Of a stretch of 64,000 bases of DNA, positions 14,325 through 27,523 are shown piece by piece. The notes beneath the pieces were generated by a model. That model worked only from the letters and a program-made list of their open reading frames with translations. It made no database searches and was not told the DNA's origin. The stretch is from NCBI GenBank assembly GCA_021234155.1, contig JAJEKV010000011.1:18926677-18990676 (forward strand). Direction: 5' to 3'. Source of the DNA: Isoetes taiwanensis (Eukaryota > Streptophyta > Lycopodiopsida > Isoetales > Isoetaceae). Numbering within the stretch: the stretch's first letter is position 1; each line of letters opens with the position of its first letter. Position numbers and translations under genes: made by a program.

Positions 14325-15988
14325 ATTTGCTATGTTTGTATACTAAAGTAAGCGGAAAACGTAGATAAGATATGTCAACTTGTCTTGTTTATCCATGTGT
14401 AACATTTTCTGGGATAACCAATCATTGGTGCTACAGATCATGTTTATCTCTAGCCTGCAGAAGGCTATCGGTACTTGATTTTGACCTAAACTATGCAACA
14501 TCATATGCATATCATAGAGAAACAAATGCATGCAATAAATTTCAATGAAATAAGCAGGAAAAATAGATCATTTACCTGTTCGAAGTTATGGAAGAGCAAA
14601 AGAGAATCCATTTTTAGTCCTCATTTCAAAATCATACGCGCATAAATCCTCGTTTGAAACTTGTCTCAAAACCTCTTTGATCTTATCAGATGATGGAGTT
14701 AATGAGAACTTGAATTTGATGCCAAAATGAGCAGGATTTAACACTCCGAGCAGGATTTAACACTCCAAGAGATTCCTTGTGCTTAGAGCAAAATGATCAG
14801 TAAAAAGTACAATAGGGTTTACTTATAAATATCTCGTATTTCGGCCACCTGCACATTTGGAATTGCTGGACATCTGCAATCCATTTTCTATCCACATAAA
14901 TTGTGCCTCTACTCCTGGCAATAGCTTATGTAGAAGAACTGTTTTAGTACATATGCGAAACAACAATAGTGATAAAAGATTATCACTTCCCTCAAGAATA
15001 CATAAAAAGACCATGCAATATCTACATGTGGAGACATGCTTCTACTACTTACATTATATAAAAAGAATGGAACAAAACTGCCACGTTGGACCTCATATGC
15101 TTGAAGAGATTGTCAGAGAGATAGCTATGGCCATAAAAACATTTTTGCTCTTAGCGCCAAGCATTAGATTATCTCTCCATTCAAATAGTTGAACAACAGA
15201 TGCGCACTGCTCCACTCCAAGCCGTGCGCTACAGATCAAGGCTGATAGTGCATAAGATAGCATAGGAATTACATAGTGAGGCCTGTGTGCGCATTTTCGA
15301 ACCTGAATAATTACAAACATTTTAAAAGAAAATAAATCAATATGATATGCACACCTCTGTGATTGCAAACAAAAAGTTTTCCAATAGCAAGAGTAAGCTT
15401 GTATAGATGGGCATCTTCAATTTATTAAAAAGGAACACTTTAGCAAATAGGTCTTACTGATACACTTGTAACAAAGGAAAAAATGAAAATCAGACACCTA
15501 AATGGCTTCAAGTTTGGAGATATACAATAGACATACCTCGATGCTGCTTTCTTGTTGGCTGGAAACCGATATTAGAAGCGATATTAGAAGCAAATCTGAT
15601 GAACATAGAGGTCTATATCTGCCAACGGGTTATAGAAATACAGGTTTGTATCTGCAAACAGTGTTCTATTGTGTCAACAATGTTTTATTGTGCAAGCTTT
15701 GAAATAAAAAACGGCATCATGAGATTATCAACTTTTCCAATAGCTAGATATTCCTGGGAAAAGGCCATTTATATGAGGCACCAAGCTATAACTATGGTTA
15801 TGATGGCGTAGCTAAATTTTAACCTGAAATATAGAAATAGTCAGAAATAAGTACAGAATACGTACAGTCTATGGTGGTCAATGTATCAATTGCATTTGGC
15901 CTTGGCTTTGAAAAGTACGTCTGCATTGGCTTTTTGAAGGAGTAAGCAGGTATTTTATGGCCACAACATGCATAAAAATGGTCATATA
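14325..15988. other. Non-genic interval
   Basis: No supported gene. Minus-strand sequence near 14823-15014 could be further decayed remains of the neighbouring PPR copy, but the match is too weak to call. Confidence 0.4.
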
Positions 15989-16100
15989 CGATGGCGATGG
16001 CGATGGCGATGGCGATGGCGATGGCGATGGCGATGGCGATGGCGATGGCGATAAGCGATGGCGATAGCGATGGCGATGGCGATGGCGATGGCGATGGCGA
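15989..16100. repeat. (GGCGAT)n hexamer microsatellite
   Basis: About eighteen units of a GATGGC hexamer with a few interruptions (ataagcgat, atagcgat). Open frames of alternating Ala/Ile or Arg/His across it are artefacts. Confidence 0.95.
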
Positions 16101-17520
16101 ATAGCGAGAAGCGGGGGTGGGAGGTGAAAGCGTTGCACAGGTCAGTAATATGTGATTTGTGTCTCAATCAGTTTTTTTTCTTCAGTACAATTAGGCTACT
16201 GGACTAGTCGAGGGGAATCGGGAATGTCGTGCCCCATTCCTATCAAAAAGATGTTAAAAATTGCCGGAACAGTAAAAGCTTTGGTAACCGGGAGTTTCAG
16301 GATTCTAGTCGTAGTCTTAGAAGGGAAAGAGGATGATAAAATAAAATAGAAATAGGAGGGTCACGATCCAGAACACCATAGCTAACAGAGCTATAGGTTG
16401 AGGCAGGCTGGGACAACGGAATCGGAGGCATATTCGATAACGGACACACAACGGTCATGAGAAATTCAAAAATCCAAACCCGTGTATTATGACATGTATT
16501 GTACGCCGGGTAGGGCTAGGAAAGCATGTGGAGATACACGACCACCAATTGGACCTGTGGCCACTTAGATTGGATGAATAGACACGTAAGACAGTAAGGG
16601 GACCATCACAAGTTGCAGATGACACGTATGTAAAAGATTGCAAATATACATGTAACCAACGTACCATAGGGTGGAAATTCGGAAAATTCAATAGGGATCA
16701 ATTTAGGCGGCGATCAAGCGTAATAGGTCAAGGATGCAGGAGCATAAAGGGGAGGGCAAGTACACGACATTAAGAGCCTACGGTGCAAAATAGGATTATA
16801 TTTAGGAAATAACGATAATAGTAGTAATAAGTGAATAATAATAAGAATTAAGGAAAGATAAGACAAGTATTAAAGACGGGCGGGGGGGTAGTACGAAAAG
16901 TCGTGAGAACGAGAGACATTCCAGAGAATATTCCGGGGGCGCATAATTACGAAATTAATTGGGCAGTGCGGACGGGACCGGTCGTAAGACTCCAGCGTAT
17001 CCGAGAAGATGGCGGGAATTCTGCTAAAAACCCTAACTACACATACGCCTACAAAATGGCATCAGAAGTTCGGGGCTCCGAGCGGAGAAGGAAGCGCCTG
17101 GAGGATCCCGGTAGTATTAGTTTCGTAGAGCTAGAGAATAGATAAGGGTGCGGAGCCGGACGTTGAGATGGACAAAGGCAAGAAAGTAATGGAACAGGAT
17201 GGAGCCACTCCTCGGAAGCGCTGAAGGTCTGGACGTCCCGGAAATGTTACAGTGCCATGGAACCCTGAACTTGAAGAGTTCAACCCATGGCACAAGGGAC
17301 AATAATGTATTCTATTCTATACATTCATAAATCCATTTTCGTTCCATTATTACACGTTTGATTGGAAGATGGCAAATGGTCCAGGCTGTGACAGTGAGGC
17401 ATTTGGTACAACATATATAATCTCGGAACAGAAGCACTACTAAATCTCCAACACATAAAAGAAAAAGGAAAAACAACTCACGATGTCTATTGACAAGTTT
17501 TACACTGGATGCCAAGATGC
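16101..17520. other. Non-genic interval with a GC-richer block
   Basis: The part near 16900-17290 is more GC-rich than its surroundings and holds an 80-aa + strand frame (ending RKRLEDPGSISFVELENR) that I do not recognise. It may be a decayed exon or transposon fragment. Nothing else is supported. Confidence 0.35.
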
Positions 17521-17760
17521 AGCAACGAATACTGTATACGTTTTATACGTAATACGTATTTTTCGTTTGATACGGCACAAATTTGACGTTTAATACGTCA
17601 AAAATACGTCCAAAAAAATTTCCGGCGTCGAAAAAATTTCGCATAAGCGAAATCGCTTACGCGAAAAAAAAAAAAAAAAAAAAAAACGTAAAAGCTTCAA
17701 CCTTGATTTAAACTTTTGCGCGTAGTTTAAATCAAGGTTTCGGAAGGTTTAAAAAAAAAA
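17521..17760. repeat. AT-rich palindromic element with TACGTA motifs (left)
   Basis: Dense in tacgta/atacgt motifs, poly-A runs and short inverted repeats: cgcataagcga / tcgcttacgcg (17640-17663, one mismatch) and aaccttgatttaaac / gtttaaatcaaggtt (17699-17739, perfect 15-bp arms). The same style and words (gtttaaatcaag, gcgtaagcg, atacgtattttt) recur at 44280-44640 in the opposite orientation. It is probably a family of non-coding transposable elements. Confidence 0.55.
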
Positions 17761-19216
17761 AACTAGCAAAAGGCACACCAGAAGGTTGTGGTGTAGGCAA
17801 GGCAAGATTTTGTCATGCTTTTAGGTTTAATAATTATCTAAGAGAGCTAAGTTTTTCAGCACTTAGATAGCTAAGTTTTTCCAGCACTAGAAACAACATG
17901 ATTTTTATAGACATCAAGGACTTAGAGCACTTAGATGATATTCAATTATATAAAACCATTGTCAATGTTAGTTAAGATTGACTTCAATAGGTTTTGTACT
18001 ATTTGATGATATGGAGCATTATAGATGTTATTTGAGTCTATTTAAAATGCTTGCCTTATGAGTTGAAACACTATAGATAATTTAATTTACTTAAGCCTTT
18101 GTTACTTTGTTTAGGAGTCTCCATGAAACTTTATAGTAGTGTAGTATGTTGGTGTCAATAATTCCTTGCAGCCCTTTAATATTGTAGTTTTATATACGAT
18201 ATATTAACTGTCAAACTTCTTCTAATCCCTTTCAGACGATAATGCATTTGCTTTTAGATGAAACATCATGAGGTTAATATGCATATCTCTTGGTCAACCT
18301 ATGGCAAAGTTATAATTTTTTAAAAACTTGGGGCATTTTCGCAAATACTTCAAGCTAGAAACTAGAAGGGCTTTTTTTAAATTTTTCCTATTTTATATGC
18401 AATGCGAAGTACATGATAGTTATAATGAAGTTTACATTATAATGAAGTTTACAATGCAGCTTACAAAGGCTGCGTTTTTCTAGTTCTCAAATTGTTGTCA
18501 ACTCCAATTAACTAGCATTGCTTGTGTATTTTCATGATTAAAATGTATCTTTGCATCAATTTGGTTCATGTCTTGTTTTACAAATTGCTTGTGTATTTTC
18601 ACAGTGAGGCATCCCATTGTTCCTGCTCAGATGGAGCTCTGGCCTCACAAGCCCGTTTGCTACAGGTAAAGTTTTTCTCCTTAAAAAAAAGAAGAGGCCG
18701 GGCATCAAGCACGGTCACGAAACAGGACGCCAGACTAGGAAAGCAAGGCATTGGAGGTCGATCATCACGCCAACCATGACCTAGCAGATAAATGAGATAG
18801 GGCCACAAAAATAGAACCCATTCAATGCCTCGCAAAGAAAACCCCTGGCCGGTTACACAGCAGGGCATATCAGAGAGATACCACAGGCCGATCAAATTCC
18901 TGCAACACCAAAAAGGTTAGATGGAGAGGATGAGCAAATCTGGCAACAAAACCCAGACATCCGGCATCCATGCTGTTACATCAATAGAGCATTTGGATTT
19001 ACTTGCCAGAAGGATTTATCCATCATAGAAGAACATCCGCCATGCCAACGGTCTAGCATGCCATCATAGAAGAACATCTGCCATGCCAACGGTCTAGCAC
19101 ATCCGCCATGCACAAAACAGAGTCGGTCGAAAAGAATAGATAAGAACTTAGACGAAAAAGAATCTTCGGCAGAGCTTCAAAGAGGCTTGAAAAAAAGAAA
19201 AAGGCAGTTACTCCAT
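17761..19216. other. Non-genic interval
   Basis: AT-rich, no supported gene. A GC-richer patch at about 18680-18900 looks like decayed repeat DNA but is not identified. Confidence 0.4.
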
Positions 19217-19380
19217 GACCCTTTCCATCTCCGTGCCCATTTTTGGAAGATTTTCTAATTTCCCTGGCCTTAGATTTGCAAAAGCTAAGATCTGATGGTG
19301 CAAAATAAGGCACATCAGATTTTGATGACATGGAAATTACACGTGGATAGGCTAGAATTGCAAGAAAGGCTGTAGGCCCG
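19217..19380 (+). repeat. Dispersed ~165-bp repeat, copy 1
   Basis: Starts gaccctttccatctccgt and ends gtaggcccg. A copy at 43952-44116 in the same orientation is roughly 90% identical by eye, including ggaaattacacgtggata. An open frame through both copies (minus strand, KSDVxYFAPSDL...) is shared only because the DNA is repeated. Confidence 0.8.
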
Positions 19381-20935
19381 AGAGAAAAAGCAAAAGTAGT
19401 GAAGCAAATGTAAATTGTGACAATGAACTATAAACAAATATCAGCCTGCTGGATAAGGATCATAGGGAGAAACATTAGTACTATTCAGTGTTTTCACCTT
19501 CAGTGTTTTCAAAATAATATGCTTGTTGTTGGCACTATTGTAGTACGGATTGAACAGTCAACCAAAATTATTAATCATTTCATCTTGAACCAGTTTGTCT
19601 GATCGTTTATGGGCTATCTATTATCTTCCGCTTCGCATTATAGTTTAGAGTGCACATCTTTTGCGACTCTAGATTTTTTTTTTTTTTGTTTCAATGGCCA
19701 TTGTAACCCATTTTTATGGCTGTAGCTTCATATTTTGCAGCTTCATATTTGCTTGCTGCAACTTAATGTTTGACATTTTGTTACATTGAGTTAGAAGTAG
19801 TGCAGCCTCTGATCTGATCAACTGTTGATCCTATCAAGTGCGTGGTCGTCTACAAGTTAGCCATAGGAGTGCATTCTTTGTAGTTGTAGTTTGACGAGAA
19901 ATATCCAGCTCTAAGTTAGATGAATAAAGACAAATGTTATTCATATGGTCTAGTACTAGACCATAAAAATGTATATGTTTCATTGGGTAAACATTTTGTG
20001 AGCAATGTTCTAACAATCACTTTGAATCATATTGTTATACAATAAAATGTGTCTTTACCAAAAAACCATGGCGTGCCAACTTTGTTTTATGGATACCCTT
20101 CCAAATATATATTGTGTACATTATGCATATTTTATAAGGGAATATATGAAGTCTGATCAGTGCCAAAACATTCTTCTGAAACTCTTAAGTATTTCGCAGT
20201 TCCAAAGTAGGCAACACTACAATGCTTGAAAGAAGGGAGCCCAGAGTCTTAGTCAAAGTGCAAATGCCTAGGCCATGGTAAGGATAGAGAAAAAGCAATT
20301 AGTTCAATGCAAGCAGTTTGTTCAATACAAGTCATGTAAAGTATGATGGATTTATCAAGGTGGATCTTCACATTAGTGAAATTCATAGTGGAAATGTGTT
20401 CCACTTTTACTAAGTGCCTTTAATAGAAACAAAATCTGAGTAGGCTTAAGCTTTGGTTAAATAAGTACAAAATTGACTCAAGATTAAAGTTTATTTTGCA
20501 TTTTGCCAACCTATTTGAGGTAACTCCAATAACTATTGTGGGTGGCATTCATTTATGGCCTTTAGACTTTCTTATTTTATTTTATCTTACGTTTGAGTTC
20601 TAGCCATTCTTGGTGTTGGTGTACTTTAATTTAATTTTTTTTACATTTGAATTATTGCTATTGACGGCGTTGGCATTGTCATGGATCAATGTCTCTAAGA
20701 TGTGTAACATATGAGCCTATAAAAATCTATCAATACATTGCCAAAAACATAAAGATTGGCTAGAGAATGGCCTTTAGAGCATAATTGTTGAGAGAAGTTT
20801 AATTTCCAATGAGAAATTTTGGCTTTTGTTTCATCCCTTTGAATCCCGGAAAACTTATTTCGTTGGCATGTTATTAACGAGAAAGGTCGGTCAATGGATC
20901 TTTCAAATGGTCTAGCTGCAGCATACAGGTACCTT
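19381..20935. other. Non-genic interval
   Basis: AT-rich, short open frames only, nothing recognised. Confidence 0.4.
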
Positions 20936-21160
20936 CGTCCGGACGTTTGGTAACACACTAGGTCTAGCAACTATAGGTCTCGAGTTCGAGACTGCCCAGA
21001 ATCGCACTCTGAACTGTTGGGTGTCAAAACCTACAGACGCAATGTAAAGTGGTTGGGGGCAGGGCCCATCCAAGCAATGTAGTGTGGTGTGTGGTCACAT
21101 GTCCAGTTGGATGCTGCCTAGTGGCATGACGTTAAAATACTATCTATCTATCTATCTATT
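20936..21160 (+). mobile_element. SINE-like element with (TATC)n tail
   Basis: An A-box-like stretch (tggtaacacactagg, 20948) is followed by a good Pol III B box (agttcgagact, 20983), about 140 bp of body, and the 3' end GTGGCATGACGTTAAAATA with five TATC/CTAT units. The 3' end matches that of the local LINE apart from the tail unit, as expected for a SINE mobilised by that LINE. The 5' limit is uncertain. Confidence 0.5.
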
Positions 21161-21296
21161 ACAGTGATGACCAATTTTTCAGTTCCCATCAAATATTTGT
21201 GAATCGCCACACTCTAGCGTGTTTACCTGTTTGTATACATAAATCTAACAGAGCTTGGCTGTTATAATAGGTGTAAGTTATGATGGATAACAATAA

Positions 21297-21560
21297 GACA
21301 AACCAAGTCAGTCTCAATTATAGCTGATCTCCCGCGGTGCGGGCCAGTAGCTTTTTACAATCATATGCTTAATAACAATATCGGCCATCTTGTTTGCCTT
21401 ACAAAGGTTATGAAGAAACAGTGGATGTAACAACATCTATTATGCAACCACTTAGGATAGAACATCAGCCATCTTGTTTGCCTTACAAAGGTTATGAAGA
21501 AACAATGGATGTAACAACATCTATTATGCAACCACTTAGGATAGACAACATTTTGAAGTC
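21297..21560. repeat. Local duplication block A with two 84-bp tandem units
   Basis: acaaaccaagtcagtctcaa and the following sequence recur at about 21932-22207. Inside it, an 84-bp unit beginning gccatcttgtttgcc occurs twice in tandem (21384 and 21468). Confidence 0.85.
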
Positions 21561-21931
21561 ATCAATCAAACTTTCAAAAAAAAGCGAACCTTGTTTACTT
21601 CGTTTGCTTTGCAGATTCCACAATAAGACACTTGTACGCAACAATATCTGAAAAGTAGGCCTCCAGAATTATTTGTTGAGTGGCTCGCAAAGACTATCAA
21701 GAAGAACACTACTTATTAACAACAATGGATTTACAAAAAAAAAGTATGAATCTAAGAAAGGTTGAAATAATGCACTTAACTAGTTTTACACAGATGGAAG
21801 AAGGCAATCTCAAGTAATTCTGTTTGAAATTTTGGACAATGGTCAGTTTTAGCAGAGCTATGATTTGAAGCATGTTACCTTGAGGGGTATCAGAACTGCA
21901 GATATGTTATCTTCAATAATAGAAGGAAACA

Positions 21932-22207
21932 AGACAAACCAAGTGAGTCTCAATTATAGCTGATCTCCCGTTGAGTCTCAATTTTACAATCATATGCTTA
22001 ATAACAATATCGGCCATCTTGTTTGCCTTACAAAGGTTATGAAGAAACAGTGGATGTAACAACATCTATTATGCAACCACTTAGGATAGAACATCGGCCA
22101 TCTTGTTTGCCTTACAAAGGTTATGAAGAAACAGTGGATATAACAACATCTATTATGCAACCACTTAGGATAGACAACATTTTGAAGTCATCAATCAAAT
22201 TTTCAAA
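21932..22207. repeat. Local duplication block B with two 84-bp tandem units
   Basis: Copy of block A about 630 bp downstream, with the same pair of 84-bp units and a few substitutions. Confidence 0.85.
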
Positions 22208-22331
22208 AACAATGCGAACACTACTTATTAACGACAATGGATTTACAAAAAAAAAAGTATGAATCTAAGAAAGGTTGAAATAATGCCAAAAGAGCTCCGA
22301 TAGATTTCTAACTGCGAAGGAAATGGCAGAA

Positions 22332-24202
22332 CGGATATATAGCAAATATGCACATTTGTAATGGCTAGAGCAGTGTTAAGCACAAGGAGGCGCTGGATCA
22401 TGGAAAAAATTCAACAAAAGCAAGATCGAATTTAATCCGGAGTTTTCTTTTATGCATCTCAGAAAATCGCATACAAAATACATGAGTTTTTCTCTTGAAA
22501 CAATAAAGGAATATAGAGAAATGGTCTTCTGATAATTGGCAATGCATTGCTGTTGATTGGCTTCTGGCTCCTCCAAAATTCTATCACTAGAGAAAAGGTA
22601 TGAGGTTCTCTCTTTTTTCTCTAGTCGACAACTTTTCTCTGATTTGCAATTGAGGTTTTACCACATTAAGTTATATGCTGGACTGGGGACTAACCTTATT
22701 ATGCACTGCGCTACTCCATGTTCAAACCTTTTCAAAGAGCTGGCAATCTGTTAGTCCCCCTTGTTATGACATGCCTACAGTTGCTTTCATCAGATATTTG
22801 ATTCTACGTTTCTCTCTGTACATTCTCATACACTCTATTTTTACATTGAAACCAAGATTATAGAATGCTTCTTTCCTTCTATAGCAGCATGTCTGATGGC
22901 ACATTGTTCCTTGCAGTTGCTTGCAGATAGGCATGAGGCTAAATGAGTTGGGTTGAAGACGAACATAAACAAATTAGGTAGGCTCTAAATTGGATTTTCC
23001 ATGAGCACTACGACATGCAGAACACTTAGGCTTCCTAAATAATTGCCATTGGCACTAGAATAGATGTTTGCAAGTCTATAAATACGAGTGCACCTGTCTC
23101 CTCTTCGAAACAAAGATAGTCATAAGTGCAGAAATATGATTCTAGCTGACCTGAGATTTGTTACTGACTTCCTCCCATCAAATTCTGGTCTAGGTACATT
23201 TTAGTTTGTAACAGGATTCTGCAAAACCATAAAAGCAAACGAAAAGTTCAAGAGTCTAAACTGAGAATGAAATGCAATTTGAACCAAAGCTAATTATACC
23301 AGCAGTTCCTAGTTTGTTCTGAAATTCGTATAGTACCAGTGCTAGATAAAGGGCATAAACGTGTTCTAGCAGAGTTGGAGAGGAATTACAAGCAATTAGT
23401 AGAGCCAGAAAGAATTTGCAGAAGAAATCCTGTCAAAGCATGATCAGCACAAACATAGAGCCGTATAAAAAAAACTACCCAAGAAACCCTTGGTAGGGCT
23501 GAAGACAAAAATGGAGCTGACAAAATGGAGCTTATAACCTCAACTAACGCTCAATATTACTCTGCAATGGGCTAAATAAATGGATACTAACATTCTAGTA
23601 CAATAGTATGGACGCTGTGATTTTTCATAACCGAATTACACAAGATAATGTCCAACTAAGCTGGCTTTGTTTGTCCCTCCTGAACCGAAGATGGAAGGCA
23701 CAGATAATATGGCCCTGCATTAGGGTATCATGGAAAAAATCCGGAGTTTTCTTTTATGCATCTCAGAAAACCTCATACAGAATATGTAGCAAAATAACAG
23801 GGGGTTCCAGGGGGATTTGATATAGATATAATTCTTGAAACCATAGACCATATCCCTAAAACAATTCAATGGGTTATTATAAAAAAAAAACATAGATTTA
23901 AGATAAAAAATAGTCACATTAGCTCACTAGTTAGATTGGTTAAAGTAGTCTTATTAGGACATTGAGTTATTTTAGTAGAGGTTCGAATCCCCGTATTTCA
24001 TATTCTAAAAGCTTAAATGAAACCGTATAGAGGCACGATATACCATCAAAACCTTAGGCAAACTCGTATTCGACATCTTAAAATCGTAGGCGTCCCCAAT
24101 CATAATTGAGCATAATCGAAACGAGAGGTGTCCAGAGGCTCCAACATACAGTCTGGGCCGTAGGATTGACAGATCCGACGACTGTGGTAGTCCAGGGTGC
24201 AC
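22332..24202. repeat. 1.87-kb tandem duplication, copy 1 (includes one satellite monomer)
   Basis: Begins cggatatatagcaaatatgc. About 1.45 kb of unique sequence is followed by one satellite monomer (from 23777). The copy at 24203 follows with a clean junction: the monomer end gggtgcac is joined directly to cggatatatag. Offsets between corresponding points are 1871-1877 bp. The copies differ by few substitutions and small indels, so the event is recent. No gene is seen inside; open frames shared by both copies have no recognised domain. Confidence 0.92.
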
Positions 24203-26074
24203 CGGATATATAGCAAATATGCACATTTGTAATGGCTAGAGCAGTGTTAAGCACAAGGAGGCGCTGGATCATGGAAAAAATTCAACAAAAGCAAGATCGA
24301 ATTTAATCCGGAGTTTTCTTTTATGCATCTCAGAAAATCGCATACAAAATACATGAGTTTTTCTCTTGAAACAATAAAGGAATATAGAGAAATGGTCTTC
24401 TGATAATTGGCAATGCATTGCTGTTGATTGGCTTCTGGCTCCTCCAAAATTCTATCACTAGAGAAAAGGTATGAGGTTCTGCTCTTTTCTCTAGTCTGAC
24501 AACTTTTCTCTACAGTTGCAATTGAGGTTTTACCACATTAAGTTATATGCTGGACTGGGGACTAACCTTATTATGCACTGCGCTACTCCATGTTCAAACC
24601 TTTTCAAAGAGCTGGCAATCTGTTAGTCCCCCTTGTTATGACATGCCTACAGTTGCTTTCATCAGATATTTGATTCTACGTTTCTCTCTGTACATTCTCA
24701 TACACTCTATTTTTACATTGAAACCAAGATTATAGAATGCTTCTTTCCTTCTATAGCAGCATGTCTGATGGCACATTGTTCCTTGCAGTTGCTTGCAGAT
24801 AGGCATGAGGCTAAATGAGTTGGGTTGAAGACGAACATAAACAAATTAGGTAGGCTCTAAATTGGATTTTCCATGAGCACTACGACATGCAGAACACTTA
24901 GGCTTCCTAAATAATTGCCATTGGCACTAGAATAGATGTTTGCAAGTCTATAAATACGAGTGCACCTGTCTCCTCTTCGAAACAAAGATAGTCATAAGTG
25001 CAGAAATATGATTCTAGCTGACCTGAGATTTGTTACCGACTTCCTCCCATCAAATTCTGGTCTAGGTACATTTTAGTTTGTAAATGGATTCCGCAAAACC
25101 ATAAAAAGCAAACGAAAAGTTCAAGAGTCTAAACCGAGAATGAAATGCAATTTGAACCAAAGCTAATTATACCAAAGAGCCTCCTAGTTTGTTCTCAAAT
25201 TCAGATAGTACCGGTGCTAGATAAAGGGCATAAACGCGTGTTCTAGCAGAGTTGGAGAGGAATTACAAGCAATTAGTAGAGCCGAAAAGAATTTGCAGAA
25301 GAAATCCTGTCAAAGCATGATCAGCACAAACATAGAGCCGTATAAAAAAAACTACCCAAGAAACCCTTGGTAGGGCTGAAGACAAAAATGGAGCTGACAA
25401 AATGGAGCTTATAACCTCAACTAACGCTCAATATTACTCTGCAATGGGCTAAATAAATGGATACTAACATTCTAGTACAATAGTATGGACGCTGTGATTT
25501 TTCATAACCGAATTACACAAGATAATGTCCAACTAAGCTGGCTTTGTTTGTCCCTCCTGAACCGAAGATGGAAGGCACAGATAATATGGCCCTGCATTAG
25601 GGTATCATGGAAAAAATCCGGAGTTTTCTTTTATGCATCTCAGAAAACCTCATACAAAATATGTAGCAAAATAACAGGGGGTTCCAGGGGGATTTGATAT
25701 AGATATAATTCTTGAAACCATAGACCATATCCCTAAAACAATTCAATGGGTTATTATAAAAAAAAAACATAGATTTAAGATAAAAAATAGTCACATTAGC
25801 TCACTAGTTAGATTGGTTAAAGTAGTCTTATTAGGACATTGAGTTATTTTAGTAGAGGTTCGAATCCCCGTGATTTCATATTCTAAAAGCTTAAATGAAA
25901 CCGTGATAGAGGCACGATATACCATCAAAACCTTAGGCAAACTCAGATTCGACATCTTAAAATCGTAGGGCGCCCCCAATCATAATTGAGCATAATCAAA
26001 GCGAGAGGTGTCCAGAGGCTCCAACATACCCAATGTAGGATTGACAGATCCGACGATCGTGGTAGTCCAGGTGC
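24203..26074. repeat. 1.87-kb tandem duplication, copy 2
   Basis: Second copy of 22332-24202, ending in the satellite monomer that leads into the large array. Confidence 0.92.
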
Positions 26075-27523
26075 ACCTCGCTTAGAATATGTAGCAAAAT
26101 AACAGGGGGTTCCGGGGGATTTGATATAGATATAATTCTTGAAACCATAGACCATATCCCTAAAACAATTCAATGGGTTATTATAAAAAAAAAAAAACAT
26201 AGATTTAAGATAAAAAAATAGTCACATTAGCTCACTAGTTAGATTGGTTAAAGTAGTCTTATTAGGACATTGAGTTATTTTAGTAGAGGTTCGAATCCTC
26301 AGTGATTTCATATTCTAAAAGCTTAAATGAAACCGTATAGAGGCACGATATACCATCAAAACCTTAGGCAAACTCGTATTCGACATCTTAAAATCATAAA
26401 GTAGTCTTATTAGGACATTGAGTTATTTTAGTAGAGGTTCGAATCCCCGTATTTCATATTCTAAAAGCTTAAATGAAACCGTATAGAGGCACGATATACC
26501 ATCAAAACCTTAGGCAAACTCAGATTCGACATCTTAAAATCATAGGCGCCCCAATCATAATTGAGCATAATCGAAACGAGAGGTGTCCGCAGAGGCTCCA
26601 ACATACTGATGCGGGCGTAGGATTGACAGATCCGACGACTGTGGTAGTCCAGGGTGCACCTCGTTTAGAATATGTAGCAAAATAACAGGGGGTTCCAGGG
26701 GGATTTGATATAGATATAATTCTTGAAACCATAGACCATATCCCTAAAACAATTCAATGGGTTATTATAAAAAAAAAAACATAGATTTAAGATAAAAAAT
26801 AGTCACATTAGCTCACTAGTTAGATTGGTTAAAGTAGTCTTATTAGGACATTGAGTTATTTTAGTAGAGGTTCGAATCCCCGTATTTCATATTCTAAAAG
26901 CTTAAATGAAACCGTATAGAGGCACGATATACCATCAAAACCTTAGGCAAACTCGTATTCGACATCTTAAAATCATAGGCGTCCCCAATCATAATTGAGC
27001 ATAATCGAAACGAGAGGTGTCCAGAGGCTCCAACATACAGTCATAAGGATTGACCAGATCCGACGACCGTGGTAGTCCAGGTGCACCTCGTTTAGAATAT
27101 GTAGCAAAATAACAGGGGGTTCCAGGGGGATTTGATATAGATATAATTCTTGAAACCATAGACCATATCCCTAAAACAATTCAATGGGTTATTATAAAAA
27201 AAAAAACATAGATTTAAGATAAAAAATAGTCACATTAGCTCACTAGTTAGATTGGTTAAAGTAGTCTTATTAGGACATTGAGTTATTTTAGTAGAGGTTC
27301 AATCCCCAGATTTCATATTCTAAAAGCTTAAATGAAACCGTATAGAGGCACGATATACCATCAAAACCTTAGGCAAACTCAGATTCGACATCTTAAAATC
27401 ATAGGCCCCCCAATCATAATTGAGCATAATCGAAACGAGAGGTGTCCAGAGGCTCCAACATACAGTCTGGGCCGTAGGATTGACAGATCCGACGACTGTG
27501 GTAGTCCAAGGTGCACCTCGTTT

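Noticed and set aside
15878-16167. Arg-His, Ser-Pro and Ala-Ile repeat frames
   Set aside because: Shadows of the GGCGAT hexamer repeat.
23911-23990. A tRNA gene in each satellite monomer
   Set aside because: The A and B boxes fit, but acceptor, D and T stems do not pair and the boxes are 60 bp apart without a plausible intron or long variable arm.
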